This document shows, in pieces, positions 31,639-40,105 of a DNA stretch of 64,000 nt. The stretch comes from CALKGK01 sp964649515 (lineage in GTDB: Bacteria; Bacteroidota; Bacteroidia; Flavobacteriales_D; Sanyastnellaceae): positions 13,969 through 77,968 of the forward strand of contig CAZYPV010000004.1 of NCBI GenBank assembly GCA_964649515.1, given 5' to 3'. The notes beneath the pieces are model-generated. The model searched no databases. It had not been told where the DNA came from and saw only the letters and a program-made list of their open reading frames with translations. Both the position numbers and the translations under genes were made by a program. Numbering within the stretch: position 1 is the first letter of the stretch; each line of letters starts with the position of its first letter.

Positions 31639-32871
31639 TCAGCTCTCCTTAACAAATCTTGTACGCAAAACTTCCTCAATACTAATGCTCACTTCACCAA
31701 AGGCCAGTATTTTTTGAATGACGCGATCGACCACAGCGTCTGGACAAGAAGCACCGCTGGTAACAATAAACCTCGGCTTCTTTCCTTCTGGCCACCAATT
31801 TGAGGTTTGTTTGTTTTCTTGTTTTCTCCAATCAAAATGAGCAATCAACGTTTTACTGATGAGTTCATGCTCGTTCTTCACAAAGTATGTGGGCAATTTC
31901 TCCTCGCACAGCTCCACCAAATGAGAGGTATTGCTACTGTTGTAACCGCCAACCACAATGGCCACATCTGCTCCTTCTTCGAGAATTCCATGGGTGGCTT
32001 GTTGGTTGTCATTGGTCGCATAGCACAGGGTGTCTCTTGTATCGGCAAAGTGCGTCTTGTATGCTTCCTCGCCGTAAACCTCGATCATGACATTTTTCAA
32101 ATGGTCGGCAATGGCTTGGGTTTCCGTGGCCAGCATGGTGGTTTGGTTGACTACACCCAATTTCTGAAGGTCTTTTTCGGGTTGAAATCCATCAGAACAC
32201 CTTCCTTTAAACACGGTATCAAATTCAGACCAAGGTCGTTCCCCCCGAATAAAAGCACCCAAGATTTGTGCTTCATCCATATCTTGAATCACCATGGCCC
32301 CTCCATTTTCTTTGCTGTGCGAAAAGGTGGCACGGGTTTCTTCATGACTTGGTTTTCCGTGGATAACGATGGAATACTGATCTTCACCCAGCTTCGCCGC
32401 TCGTTTCCATACTTTTTCAACGAACGGACAAGTGGTATTGTACTGCTCAACCTTCACGCCCAAACTTTCCAGCTCTTTTTGAGTCTCCACAGTCGTTCCA
32501 AAAGCCGGGATAATCACAACGTCCTCTGGCTTTAACACAGAAAACGGGATCAAACGCTTTCCTTGGGTATCCATTAAAAACTGAATCCCACGATCTTCGA
32601 GATCAGCATTTACTTCCTGATTGTGAATCATTTGCGAGAGGAGATAAACCTGTTGATCGGGATGCTCCTCCAAAGCGCGATAAGAGATTTCAATGGCATT
32701 CTCCACTCCATAACAAAAGCCAAAGTGCCGTGCCAAGGAGATCTCCAAGCTGCCAAAATCAAAAATACTGGGTGAAAAGTCCTTTTTACGAGGATCACCA
32801 AGTTTTCTTGCAGCTTTTACTTTGCTGATGAATGGACTCTTATAAAATTCAGGAATATCGAAGCTTTTCAT
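31639..32871 (-). CDS. ispH: 4-hydroxy-3-methylbut-2-enyl diphosphate reductase IspH (410 aa)
   Basis: Last enzyme of the MEP pathway, reducing HMBPP to IPP and DMAPP with an Fe-S cluster. Three cluster cysteines are visible: Cys53 in RHFGFCYGVENAIE, one in YNTTCPFVEKVW and one in TSGASCPDAVVDRV. At 410 residues it is the long form with an N-terminal extension (KKDFSPSIFDFGSLEI) rather than the E. coli type of about 316. Start ATG 32871; 17 bases upstream is a perfect -7 box. It supplies the substrates for Idi and the carotenoid operon. Confidence 0.95.
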   Translation of the reverse strand: MKSFDIPEFYKSPFISKVKAARKLGDPRKKDFSPSIFDFGSLEISLARHFGFCYGVENAIEISYRALEEHPDQQVYLLSQMIHNQEVNADLEDRGIQFLMDTQGKRLIPFSVLKPEDVVIIPAFGTTVETQKELESLGVKVEQYNTTCPFVEKVWKRAAKLGEDQYSIVIHGKPSHEETRATFSHSKENGGAMVIQDMDEAQILGAFIRGERPWSEFDTVFKGRCSDGFQPEKDLQKLGVVNQTTMLATETQAIADHLKNVMIEVYGEEAYKTHFADTRDTLCYATNDNQQATHGILEEGADVAIVVGGYNSSNTSHLVELCEEKLPTYFVKNEHELISKTLIAHFDWRKQENKQTSNWWPEGKKPRFIVTSGASCPDAVVDRVIQKILAFGEVSISIEEVLRTRFVKES

Positions 32872-32888
32872 GGGTATAGATAACGCTT

Positions 32889-32896
32889 CAAAGGTA
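32889..32896 (-). promoter_or_regulatory. -7 box (TACCTTTG) of ispH
   Basis: Exact TAnnTTTG on the minus strand, 17 bases before the ispH ATG; predicts a leader of about 12 bases. Confidence 0.5.
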
Positions 32897-33033
32897 TCAT
32901 TTGTTTTCCTTTTGCACTGAATTGAATGGACATCAACTTCCTTTTTTCCTACAAAAGCTTGAGAAAAAATTACCCTAACCTTAGCCGTCCTGCCGCCGTA
33001 ATAGAATGCATAACCCACTTTAAACTTAACATC

Positions 33034-33561
33034 ATGAAAATTTTAATGCACCTCGCCACCTTTTGTTTTTTAGTTTCAGGTTTGGATGTTCAAGCCCAAG
33101 ATATGCTCGAAGCCGATGACGGCGAAAGTGAGGTCTGCATCCACGGAGTGGTTAAAGCAGGAAGTAAAAAATGCAAAGATGCCTTGGTTTTGGTGTATGA
33201 CGGAAATACACTCATTACTTCAGAAGTAACTGGAAAAGATGGGAAATTCTATGTTCACCTCGATGCTCAGAACAACTATTCTATTCAAGTCATAGCGCCC
33301 GGACTCCTTCCCAAAACAGTTTTGTTCGATACGCACAGTGAGGGTGAAATACCGGCGTTTTCATATGCGTGTGACTTCAACCTCATCCCCGAGGCCCTTT
33401 TTCAAGGACAGGATACCGACATTTTGGATTTTCCCGTTGCCATATTGAGTTACGATGAAGCATCGAACAACTTCAAAATGGATGAAGCGTATACCGGAAA
33501 TTATCGAAGAAATTATCACAGTTTGCTCCAAGCTACCTCGGTAGAACTCGCTCAGGAGTAA
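33034..33561 (+). CDS. Secreted protein with carboxypeptidase-regulatory-like fold (175 aa)
   Basis: Signal peptide (MKILMHLATFCFLVSGLDVQA) then a beta-sandwich module: VCIHGVVKAGSKKCKDALVLV, GNTLITSEVTGKDGKFYVHL and YSIQVIAPGLLPKTVLF match the pattern of carboxypeptidase-regulatory or CNA-B-like domains common in Bacteroidota surface proteins. The C-terminal 60 residues are unrecognised. Start ATG 33034 begins the signal peptide. Single-gene unit ending at the hairpin 33604-33638. Confidence 0.75.
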   Translation: MKILMHLATFCFLVSGLDVQAQDMLEADDGESEVCIHGVVKAGSKKCKDALVLVYDGNTLITSEVTGKDGKFYVHLDAQNNYSIQVIAPGLLPKTVLFDTHSEGEIPAFSYACDFNLIPEALFQGQDTDILDFPVAILSYDEASNNFKMDEAYTGNYRRNYHSLLQATSVELAQE

Positions 33562-33603
33562 AGAACAAGAGCTTTCGAAAGAAAGATGCGAGTAAATAGG
33601 TTT

Positions 33604-33638
33604 AAGGCAGGCTTCAATAATGGAGTTTGCCTTTTTTT
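33604..33638 (+). terminator. Terminator after the secreted beta-domain gene
   Basis: Stem AAGGCAGGCT / AGTTTGCCTT (10 bp with two wobbles), 10-base loop, T tract. The T tract runs into the stop codon of the convergent gene at 33637. Confidence 0.65.
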
Positions 33639-34146
33639 ATACTTCACCCAACAAGTACGCCTTCCACTGCTTCTTCCTTCCAGAACGGTACAAGGGCCTG
33701 AGTGCCTTTTTGTGCTTGTATTTTTTCGTAGCCTTGCTCACTTTGACAACAGTTCTCAGTCCCGCTTCATGAATACTCAAGGGGTCGGACACAGAAGGGT
33801 TTCTCAGTTGAAACAAGGCCATTCCTTGCAACATTACGAACAACAATTCGGGATCATCATCCAAAAAATCGAGATGTTCCGTTTGTAGGTGCACCTTCAA
33901 ATTGGGGTGAGCGCTCAGCCAAAGCATCACGTAGGCGTTCAAAGCTTCACGTTCATCCTTACAACTTTCGAGATCTGCATCGCACAACCAAAGTAAACAA
34001 GCCTGGATGTCATTTTTCGAAGCCTCAAAATCTTCCACTGTTTCCCAGTTCACCTCTATCGGTACTTCAGGAGCCTCGCAGTCTTGAGCTTGAACAAAAA
34101 CAGAAAGAGCCAAGGAGAGAAAACAGAGAAGAAAGCGATTAAACAT
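33637..34146 (-). CDS. Unknown secreted helical protein (169 aa)
   Basis: Signal peptide (MFNRFLLCFLSLALSVFVQAQ), mature protein starting DCEAPEVP. Mostly helical with four Cys in the first half (QACLLWLCDADLESCKDE), possibly two disulfides, and a very basic C-terminus (KATKKYKHKKALRPLYRSGRKKQWK). No family recognised. Its start overlaps the end of the saccharopine dehydrogenase gene by 8 bases, so it is cotranscribed with it; a functional link is not evident. Confidence 0.75.
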   Translation of the reverse strand: MFNRFLLCFLSLALSVFVQAQDCEAPEVPIEVNWETVEDFEASKNDIQACLLWLCDADLESCKDEREALNAYVMLWLSAHPNLKVHLQTEHLDFLDDDPELLFVMLQGMALFQLRNPSVSDPLSIHEAGLRTVVKVSKATKKYKHKKALRPLYRSGRKKQWKAYLLGEV

Positions 34147-35473
34147 CGAAAGTGGTTTCTTTAAAGGTAATGCTGTATTCCTTCAATTCCTCCAAAATGG
34201 GTTCATAAATTGCTGCAGTTGTTGGAAGCTGAACACCACGTGCTCTTAGTTTTCCGGTGAGCAGATGCTTCGCTGCTATTCCAACGGGTAAGCCAACGGT
34301 ATTGGACATGGCCGTATAAACAGGGTCTTCACCCTCCACCACCAAGGCAGAATGAATCTCCTTTTCCTTTCCCTCCAGCGTAAAGTTGAAACGGTGCCAC
34401 ATCACAATCATGTCTTTATCCCCAGCGTCCAATTGCAGTTTCCCCTCAAGAAGTTGCTGAAGAATCTGAGCCGGAGTAGCGTCCTTCAAACCAATTCGCG
34501 TGGATTCAAACAAACCAAGCCATGTTAACTTACTCATCACCTCATCGCTCAATTGCAGCGCTGTTTGAAGTTTCTCTTCAACACTTTTTTCTTGATCGAA
34601 GGTGAGGAAAGCATTGGTGAACTGGCGATAGGTCATTTCAGCGCTGTTCTCTACAATAAAGTCATCATCCACCATTCCCAATTGCACAAATACATCCCAC
34701 GCAGCACAAAACCCTTTCTTACGCAGTGTACCGCGGTAAATGGTTGGAATGTCTTCAATGCCATACACTTTCTTGTAACTCAAAGAATCGCGATTGGCAT
34801 AGCCTTCAAACTCTCCGTGACCTGCAATTTCAATGGGTTTTACTCGCTGAAACACCTTGTGCACAGGGATGTATTTAAGTACATGGTCTTGTTGAAATTG
34901 GGCTGTTCCTCCTTGTCCGGCCAACACCACATTTCTTGGATTCCAAGTGAACTTATAGTTCCACGGGTTATTATCGCTTTCCGGAGCTATCAACCCTCCG
35001 GTGAAACTTTCGAATCGCAGTAACTTTCCTCCAATGGCTTGAATGTGATGAATAATTTTCATTGCACTCATATGGTCAATACCAGGATCAACACCCATCT
35101 CGTTCAAGAAAAGGAGGTCTTTTTGTTTAGCGGCCTCATGCAAAGCGAGCATTTCTTTGCTCACATATGAAGGGGTGATGACATGCTTTCCGAGTTCCAA
35201 GCAATCCTTAGCTACTTCAACATGAAGGCGGGCAGGAAGCATGGAAATCACCAAATCCATTTTTTCGATTAACGGCAAACGCTCTTCTCGATTTAAGGCA
35301 TTGAAAGCAAAAGGGTGTCCATTAGGGTGTCCTCCCACCTTGTCTTGGGCCATCTTAAGATCCTGATCTCCAACATGAACCTCCCATTGGTGTTCGGTGG
35401 AATGTTGAAGTAGGTAGCGGATCAAAGAAGAGCTGGAACGCCCAGCACCAATAACAAGTATGGATTGACTCAT
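34139..35473 (-). CDS. Saccharopine dehydrogenase / reductase family (444 aa)
   Basis: Rossmann N-terminus (SILVIGAGRSSSSLIRYLL) and the LYS9-type C-terminal domain: VSMLP-like ISMLPARLH, VITPSYVSKEM, NEMGVDPGIDHMSAMKIIH, FTGGLIAPESDNNPWNYKFT. It most resembles the glutamate-forming saccharopine dehydrogenase that yields 2-aminoadipate semialdehyde in lysine breakdown. No lysine-ketoglutarate reductase lies nearby, so the direction of flux is unclear. It has a textbook promoter at 35491-35520. Confidence 0.88.
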   Translation of the reverse strand: MSQSILVIGAGRSSSSLIRYLLQHSTEHQWEVHVGDQDLKMAQDKVGGHPNGHPFAFNALNREERLPLIEKMDLVISMLPARLHVEVAKDCLELGKHVITPSYVSKEMLALHEAAKQKDLLFLNEMGVDPGIDHMSAMKIIHHIQAIGGKLLRFESFTGGLIAPESDNNPWNYKFTWNPRNVVLAGQGGTAQFQQDHVLKYIPVHKVFQRVKPIEIAGHGEFEGYANRDSLSYKKVYGIEDIPTIYRGTLRKKGFCAAWDVFVQLGMVDDDFIVENSAEMTYRQFTNAFLTFDQEKSVEEKLQTALQLSDEVMSKLTWLGLFESTRIGLKDATPAQILQQLLEGKLQLDAGDKDMIVMWHRFNFTLEGKEKEIHSALVVEGEDPVYTAMSNTVGLPVGIAAKHLLTGKLRARGVQLPTTAAIYEPILEELKEYSITFKETTFDV

Positions 35474-35490
35474 AAAGAAAAGTTTTGCCC

Positions 35491-35520
35491 CAAAGATAAA
35501 CCTTCACTGAGGGGCAGCAA
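35491..35520 (-). promoter_or_regulatory. Promoter of the saccharopine dehydrogenase gene
   Basis: Minus strand: TTG at 35520-35518, 19-base spacer, TATCTTTG at 35498-35491. Exact Bacteroidota -33/-7 elements with ideal spacing, 17 bases before the ATG. Confidence 0.7.
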
Positions 35521-35559
35521 GGAATGTGCTCACAAATTCATCTTTTTTTGGCACGCGGA

Positions 35560-35589
35560 TTGGTATGCTTTGAATATGAATTAACTTTA
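35560..35589 (+). promoter_or_regulatory. Promoter of the DUF4476/CsgG/LPP20 group
   Basis: TTG at 35560-35562, 19-base spacer, TAACTTTA at 35582-35589 (7 of 8 positions counting free bases). It should drive the genes from 35609 to 39991. Confidence 0.6.
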
Positions 35590-35608
35590 GCCACTTAATA
35601 CGAGCAAC

Positions 35609-36601
35609 ATGAAAAAAGTTCTTTTACCTATCCTAAGTATTTTTGCCTGCCTTAGCATGCAAGCACAAGACGCCTCAGCTGTCGTTTTCACAGAAAATGG
35701 TGAACTGTTCACCCTCTACCTCAACGGGGTAAAACAAAATGAATCCCCACAGAGCAATGTTGAACTCAATGGTCTTCAAATGGAATTCTACCAATCACGT
35801 GTAGACTTCGAAGATCCTGCACTTGCCGATTTCTCAAATAAAAACTTTGCGGTAAAAAAAGGAATGATTGTAAGCTACATGATCAAGCGCAACCGCAAAG
35901 GAGAATTTGTTTTACGATATCAATCTGAAACCGTTCTTGACGATTCACACATGGCCGTCGAAACCTATACCGATCAAAAGCCACTTCCTCCAGCGCCTGC
36001 CGCTGAAGAATCAGATGTAGAAAAGGTGAACATCCAAATGGGAATGCCCGGAGTTTCAACCAGCAGTACTACTACCACGACCACCACTACCGTTAAATCA
36101 CCAAACGGAGAGGAAAAAGTCAAAATTGACTTGAAAGTTCCCGGTGTTGACGTGAAGTTTGACGTTGATATGGACATGGGAATGGATGTTGAAGTGCGCG
36201 AAGAGTCGAGCGTTACCACTACCACGACAACCACCAGCAGTGGGGTTCAACCTCGCATGACTACTGGGGTGTGGGTGGACGAAGAAGAAGCCGCAGTGGA
36301 AGAAGTTCCTAACTGTTCTGTATCGTCTAGCGACTTTTCAAAAATGAAAGCAGCCGTGAGCGCAAAAACGTTTGCCGACAGCAAAATGACCACTGCCAAG
36401 CAAGCCACAAAGAACAAGTGTTTAACTTGCGATCAAATCAAAGCCTTGATGCTTTTGTTTACGTTTGAAGATGATAAACTTGAATTTGCGCAATATGCTT
36501 ATGACAATTGTGCAGATAGAGACAACTACTATTTATTGTACGACGCTTTTGAGTTTGAAAGCAGCATTGACGAGCTCAATGAGTACATTGAAATGAGGTA
36601 A
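35609..36601 (+). CDS. Secreted DUF4476 protein with poly-Thr tracts (330 aa)
   Basis: Signal peptide (MKKVLLPILSIFACLSMQAQ), an N-terminal beta domain (about 21-120), a low-complexity middle, and a C-terminal DUF4476 domain (about 238-328; SDFSKMKAAVSAKTFADSKM and LLFTFEDDKLEFAQYAYD). The middle has two runs of Thr (about 154-161 and 203-209) flanking a Val/Asp/Met-rich segment with DVDMDMGMDVEV. DUF4476 has no known activity. First gene before a CsgG-like/LPP20 group, 24 bases upstream of it. Confidence 0.82.
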   Translation: MKKVLLPILSIFACLSMQAQDASAVVFTENGELFTLYLNGVKQNESPQSNVELNGLQMEFYQSRVDFEDPALADFSNKNFAVKKGMIVSYMIKRNRKGEFVLRYQSETVLDDSHMAVETYTDQKPLPPAPAAEESDVEKVNIQMGMPGVSTSSTTTTTTTTVKSPNGEEKVKIDLKVPGVDVKFDVDMDMGMDVEVREESSVTTTTTTTSSGVQPRMTTGVWVDEEEAAVEEVPNCSVSSSDFSKMKAAVSAKTFADSKMTTAKQATKNKCLTCDQIKALMLLFTFEDDKLEFAQYAYDNCADRDNYYLLYDAFEFESSIDELNEYIEMR

Positions 36602-36625
36602 ACCCTCGCCACAAAACTGCCTAAT

Positions 36626-37999
36626 ATGAAATTTACTCGCTTCATAACATATCTCCTATGCATTGCCATGCTCTCCTCATGCGCTACTTCCAAATCGTTC
36701 CAAAAGAAAGGAGCTAAGCTGGAAGAGGCAGGAATGATCGAGGAAGCGGCAAACATGTACTACGTTGCACTCCAAAAAAACCGCACCAACGTGGACGCCA
36801 AAATTGGCATGAAGAATACCGGACAAGTGGTTTTGAACACTTTGCTGAATGACTTCACCCAGAAAAAGGTATTTGGAGACAAAAAAGAAGCAATCAATGC
36901 ATGGGCAGAAGCGATGAAGTTGAAAGACAAGGTGGCCAATTTAGGGGTGCAACTTGAAGTTCCAGAGATGTATCGCCAGGACTATGAAATGGTGAAAAGC
37001 GATTATGTAACCGAATTGTATGAAGAAGGGCTTGACCTCATGGATCAAGGGGAGTTTCAAGAAGCCGAAAAACGATTTGTTGAAATCAAAAAGCTCGACG
37101 CCAGCTTTGAAGACGCTCATGAATTGGCAGACATCGCCTACGTTGAGCCTATTTACATGAACGCCGTTAAAGCATACGAAAATGGACAATATCGCAAAGC
37201 TTATAACCAGTTCAACAAGGTGATTTCGAGAAAATCGGAGTACAAAGAAGCCAACATCTTGAAGCAATCTGCCTTGGACAATGGTCTGTTTACTATGGCG
37301 CTATTGCCCTTTGAAAATGGCACGCGAATTTCTGGACTTGAAGTCAAGATGAGTGCATATACCTTGGAGGCCCTTACATCAGCCAACGACCCCTTTTTGA
37401 AAGTCGTTGACCGAGACAACATCGAATTGATTTTGGAAGAACAGAAGTTGGGACTTTCGGGAATCATGGATGAGCAAACGGCCGTTTCTGTTGGGCAAAT
37501 CATTGGTGCACAAGCCATCATATCTGGCGCCATTTTGAGCTATTCTGAAAACATCGGAAGACCTCAGCGATACAGCCGGACCGGATATGAGCAATACCGC
37601 ATCAAGCGTGTGAATGAAGAAACCGGCAAAAGCTACTACCAAACGAAATACCGTCAAAAAAGCTACGACGAATTTGTAGGTCAGAATTTGGTAACCGTTT
37701 CCTTCCAATACAAAGTGGTGAGCTTGAAAACAGGTGAAATCCTCAAATCGCGCATCATTGAAAGGGAGTTGAAGGATGAAATTCACTACGCTTATTACGA
37801 CGGTGACATTCGAAACCTCTACCCTTCAGGAACAAATGGAGTCAACACCTCCCGCAATGCGAAGAACCAACTGGCCTCTTTGTTCAATGCACGGAGGGAA
37901 CTAAAAACGGTAGATCAATTGTCCAATGACGCTTTCCAAGATCTCGGAAATGAGATGCGAAGAGACATTGAACAACTCATGACAGAACTCGTTCAATAA
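36626..37999 (+). CDS. CsgG-like lipoprotein with TPR region (457 aa)
   Basis: Lipoprotein signal (CIAMLSSCATS, lipid Cys19). Residues about 25-215 are helical repeats of TPR type (LEEAGMIEEAANMYYVALQ; LDLMDQGEFQEAEKRFVE; AYENGQYRKAYNQFNKVI). A CsgG/FlgT-like domain follows (TMALLPFENGTRISG, VVDRDNIELILEEQKLGLSG, GQIIGAQAIISGAILSY). CsgG-type proteins oligomerise into rings at the outer membrane. The stop overlaps the start of the next gene (TAATG). Confidence 0.85.
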   Translation: MKFTRFITYLLCIAMLSSCATSKSFQKKGAKLEEAGMIEEAANMYYVALQKNRTNVDAKIGMKNTGQVVLNTLLNDFTQKKVFGDKKEAINAWAEAMKLKDKVANLGVQLEVPEMYRQDYEMVKSDYVTELYEEGLDLMDQGEFQEAEKRFVEIKKLDASFEDAHELADIAYVEPIYMNAVKAYENGQYRKAYNQFNKVISRKSEYKEANILKQSALDNGLFTMALLPFENGTRISGLEVKMSAYTLEALTSANDPFLKVVDRDNIELILEEQKLGLSGIMDEQTAVSVGQIIGAQAIISGAILSYSENIGRPQRYSRTGYEQYRIKRVNEETGKSYYQTKYRQKSYDEFVGQNLVTVSFQYKVVSLKTGEILKSRIIERELKDEIHYAYYDGDIRNLYPSGTNGVNTSRNAKNQLASLFNARRELKTVDQLSNDAFQDLGNEMRRDIEQLMTELVQ

Positions 38000-39360
38000 T
38001 GAAATTAAAAACCATCATATCTCTTCTATTGACCTTGGTCTTGGTGTCTTGCGCTTCAAAAAAAGTTCAAGAAACCGTTGTCCCAAAGCCCTCGTGGGTA
38101 GAGCAGCGTCCTATTGACAATGCCTATTATATTGGTGTGGGCTCGGCTTCCAAGAAAATGGATCCCTTGAACTACGCACAAACGGCAAAGAAGAATGCTC
38201 TTGACGACCTCAGTTCTGAGATTAGCGTAACTGTTAAAAGCTCTTCTTTTCTCAATACCATGGAAACGAATAATTTTTTCCAGGAAGAATTCACCTCCAA
38301 CATTGCTACCTACACGGAAGAACGCATTGAAGGATTTGAAATTGTTGGTGCGTGGGAAGACGAACAAGATTATTGGATCTTTTATCGCTTATCAAAGTCC
38401 AAGCACGAAGCCATCAAAGCAGAAAAAAAGCGCCTCGCCATGAACAGTGCGGCCAATTTCTACACCAAAGGGAGGACCGCCGAGGCTGAAGGCAATCTGA
38501 GCGCGGCTTTTGACCTCATGTTTCGCGGTTTGTTTGAGCTTACCGCGTATTGGAACGAGGTGAATGAATACAACTACGAAGGGCGAAATGTGTTTTTGGA
38601 CAACGAGATTTTTAGTCATCTCAGACAAATGATCAACAATCTCGATCTAAAAATCACGCCCGAATCTTTGGTCTTGAACCCGGAAAACGGCTTTAAAACT
38701 GAAGCCCTAGTTTCGCTCACCTTGGATGGAAAGCCCGTTCCCAATGTGCTCCATAAGTACAAATTTGACGATGGTAGGTACAAACGATTCAAAGAATTCC
38801 GAACCGATCCCAGCGGTTATGCCTCCTTGCCCATTCGAGAAGCCAATCCCAAGAACTTCAACAATGAGCTGGAGGTGAGTCTTCTTTTGGATGATCTCGT
38901 ACCCAGCGATTTGGACCCCAAACTCATCAAACCTTTGGTGGAAACCCTACAGAGTCCGAGCACCAGAGCCTCCATCGCCATGGAAATGCCGGTCATTTAT
39001 CTGCTCAGCAACGAGAAGAATTTGGATCAAGAAGAGCAGCAATGGCTTTCTTCTGCCATCACCAAGAAGCTCAGTGCTGAAGGGTACTTGTTTACTGAAC
39101 GCGTGGATCAAGCAGACTACCTTGTTTATATTTCTGCAGAAACACGAGAAGGAGGGACATCACAGGGGTTTCATGTAGCCTATTTAAACATGAACGTACA
39201 AGTGAGAACCCACAATGATGACATCATTTATCAAAGCAACCTCAACGACATAAAGGGCTTGCAGCTCAACTACAGAGCAGCTGGCATTGAAGCATTTAAA
39301 AAAGGCGCCAAGCAATTAGAAAAAGACATCTGTAAGGAAATTGTAGATGCAATTTTTTAA
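37999..39360 (+). CDS. LPP20-family lipoprotein, long form (453 aa)
   Basis: Lipoprotein signal (LTLVLVSCASK, Cys18) and an N-terminal LPP20/FlgP-like domain: PSWVEQRPIDNAYYIGVGSA, AQTAKKNALDDLSSEISVTV, then EDEQDYWIFYRLSKSKHEAIK. The remaining 300 residues contain a beta domain (about 215-300) and a further domain resembling the LPP20/CsgG-associated fold (about 325-450). Translationally coupled to the CsgG-like gene. Role unknown; envelope complex inferred. Confidence 0.8.
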   Translation: MKLKTIISLLLTLVLVSCASKKVQETVVPKPSWVEQRPIDNAYYIGVGSASKKMDPLNYAQTAKKNALDDLSSEISVTVKSSSFLNTMETNNFFQEEFTSNIATYTEERIEGFEIVGAWEDEQDYWIFYRLSKSKHEAIKAEKKRLAMNSAANFYTKGRTAEAEGNLSAAFDLMFRGLFELTAYWNEVNEYNYEGRNVFLDNEIFSHLRQMINNLDLKITPESLVLNPENGFKTEALVSLTLDGKPVPNVLHKYKFDDGRYKRFKEFRTDPSGYASLPIREANPKNFNNELEVSLLLDDLVPSDLDPKLIKPLVETLQSPSTRASIAMEMPVIYLLSNEKNLDQEEQQWLSSAITKKLSAEGYLFTERVDQADYLVYISAETREGGTSQGFHVAYLNMNVQVRTHNDDIIYQSNLNDIKGLQLNYRAAGIEAFKKGAKQLEKDICKEIVDAIF

Positions 39361-39400
39361 TTTGGCACAGTTTATGAATAACCCGAATCAAACAAGCGAC

Positions 39401-39991
39401 ATGAAAAAATTCACTTCAACCAGAAATTTGAGCTTCCTATTAGGAATGTTCATTTTATCGTTAGCTTTCACAAGCTGCAAAAGAAACAAAGGAACTGAAG
39501 AGCCGAAACAACCGGCAGGAGAAGTTCTCATTAACGAGTATTGTTCAGGAGACAAGTATTACTCAGACAACAAGACCTTCAGAGCTTCTGCCACTGGAGA
39601 GTCCATGAGTAGAGAAACCGCAAAGAAAAAAGCGCGCTCGAATGCAGAGGATGAATTGGCGAGAACCATTTCTTCTACCCTTCAGATTGTTACTGACAAC
39701 TACGTAAATTCTTCCACCTTTAACAACAAAGAAGAAGTTACAGAAACCTTCAACAACTTGGCAAGAACGGTTGTGGACCAAAAGTTAAGAGGTGCCATTA
39801 CTATTTGTGAGCAAACAACACAAAAAGCCAATGGAAATTACGTAAACTATATTGCTCTTGAGTTGTCTGGAGACGACATTGCGCAAGCTTACAACGAAAG
39901 CCTTTCGAAAGATGAGCGCATCAAAGCAGAATACAATTACGAAAAGTTCAAAGAGACTTTTGAAGCAGAAATGGAAAAATTAGGAAACTAG
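39401..39991 (+). CDS. LPP20-like lipoprotein, short form (196 aa)
   Basis: Start ATG 39401 begins a lipoprotein signal (FLLGMFILSLAFTSCKRN, Cys about 26); the frame continues upstream but without a sensible N-terminus. The core FRASATGESMSRETAKKKAR, NAEDELARTISSTLQIVTDN and YVNYIALELSGDDIAQAY is LPP20-like. It shares the alternating Ser/Ala-Lys helix with the long copy upstream. Ends at a strong terminator. Confidence 0.8.
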   Translation: MKKFTSTRNLSFLLGMFILSLAFTSCKRNKGTEEPKQPAGEVLINEYCSGDKYYSDNKTFRASATGESMSRETAKKKARSNAEDELARTISSTLQIVTDNYVNSSTFNNKEEVTETFNNLARTVVDQKLRGAITICEQTTQKANGNYVNYIALELSGDDIAQAYNESLSKDERIKAEYNYEKFKETFEAEMEKLGN

Positions 39992-40013
39992 TTTTCATTC
40001 TTATCGTATACCG

Positions 40014-40043
40014 AAAGACCTCCAATGTGAGGTCTTTTTTTTT
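40014..40043 (+). terminator. Terminator of the CsgG/LPP20 group
   Basis: Perfect 9-bp stem AAAGACCTC/GAGGTCTTT, 6-base loop CAATGT, then a T tract. Confidence 0.92.
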
Positions 40044-40057
40044 GCTAACCTAAACTA

Positions 40058-40089
40058 TTGTGCCTCAACACGTCTTTTTCGTATTTTTG
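40058..40089 (+). promoter_or_regulatory. Promoter of the 1079-aa T9SS cargo gene
   Basis: TTG at 40058-40060, 21-base spacer, TATTTTTG at 40082-40089, 16 bases before the ATG. Confidence 0.6.
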
Positions 40090-40105
40090 AGGTCGATCTA
40101 TTCCT

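Noticed and set aside
35974..36234. Long poly-Val ORF on the minus strand
   Set aside because: It is the antisense reading of the two Thr-codon tracts in the DUF4476 gene.
36626..39991. Flagellar H/T-ring genes (FlgO/P/T)
   Set aside because: Domain types match only in part and there are no other flagellar genes; kept as a non-flagellar group.
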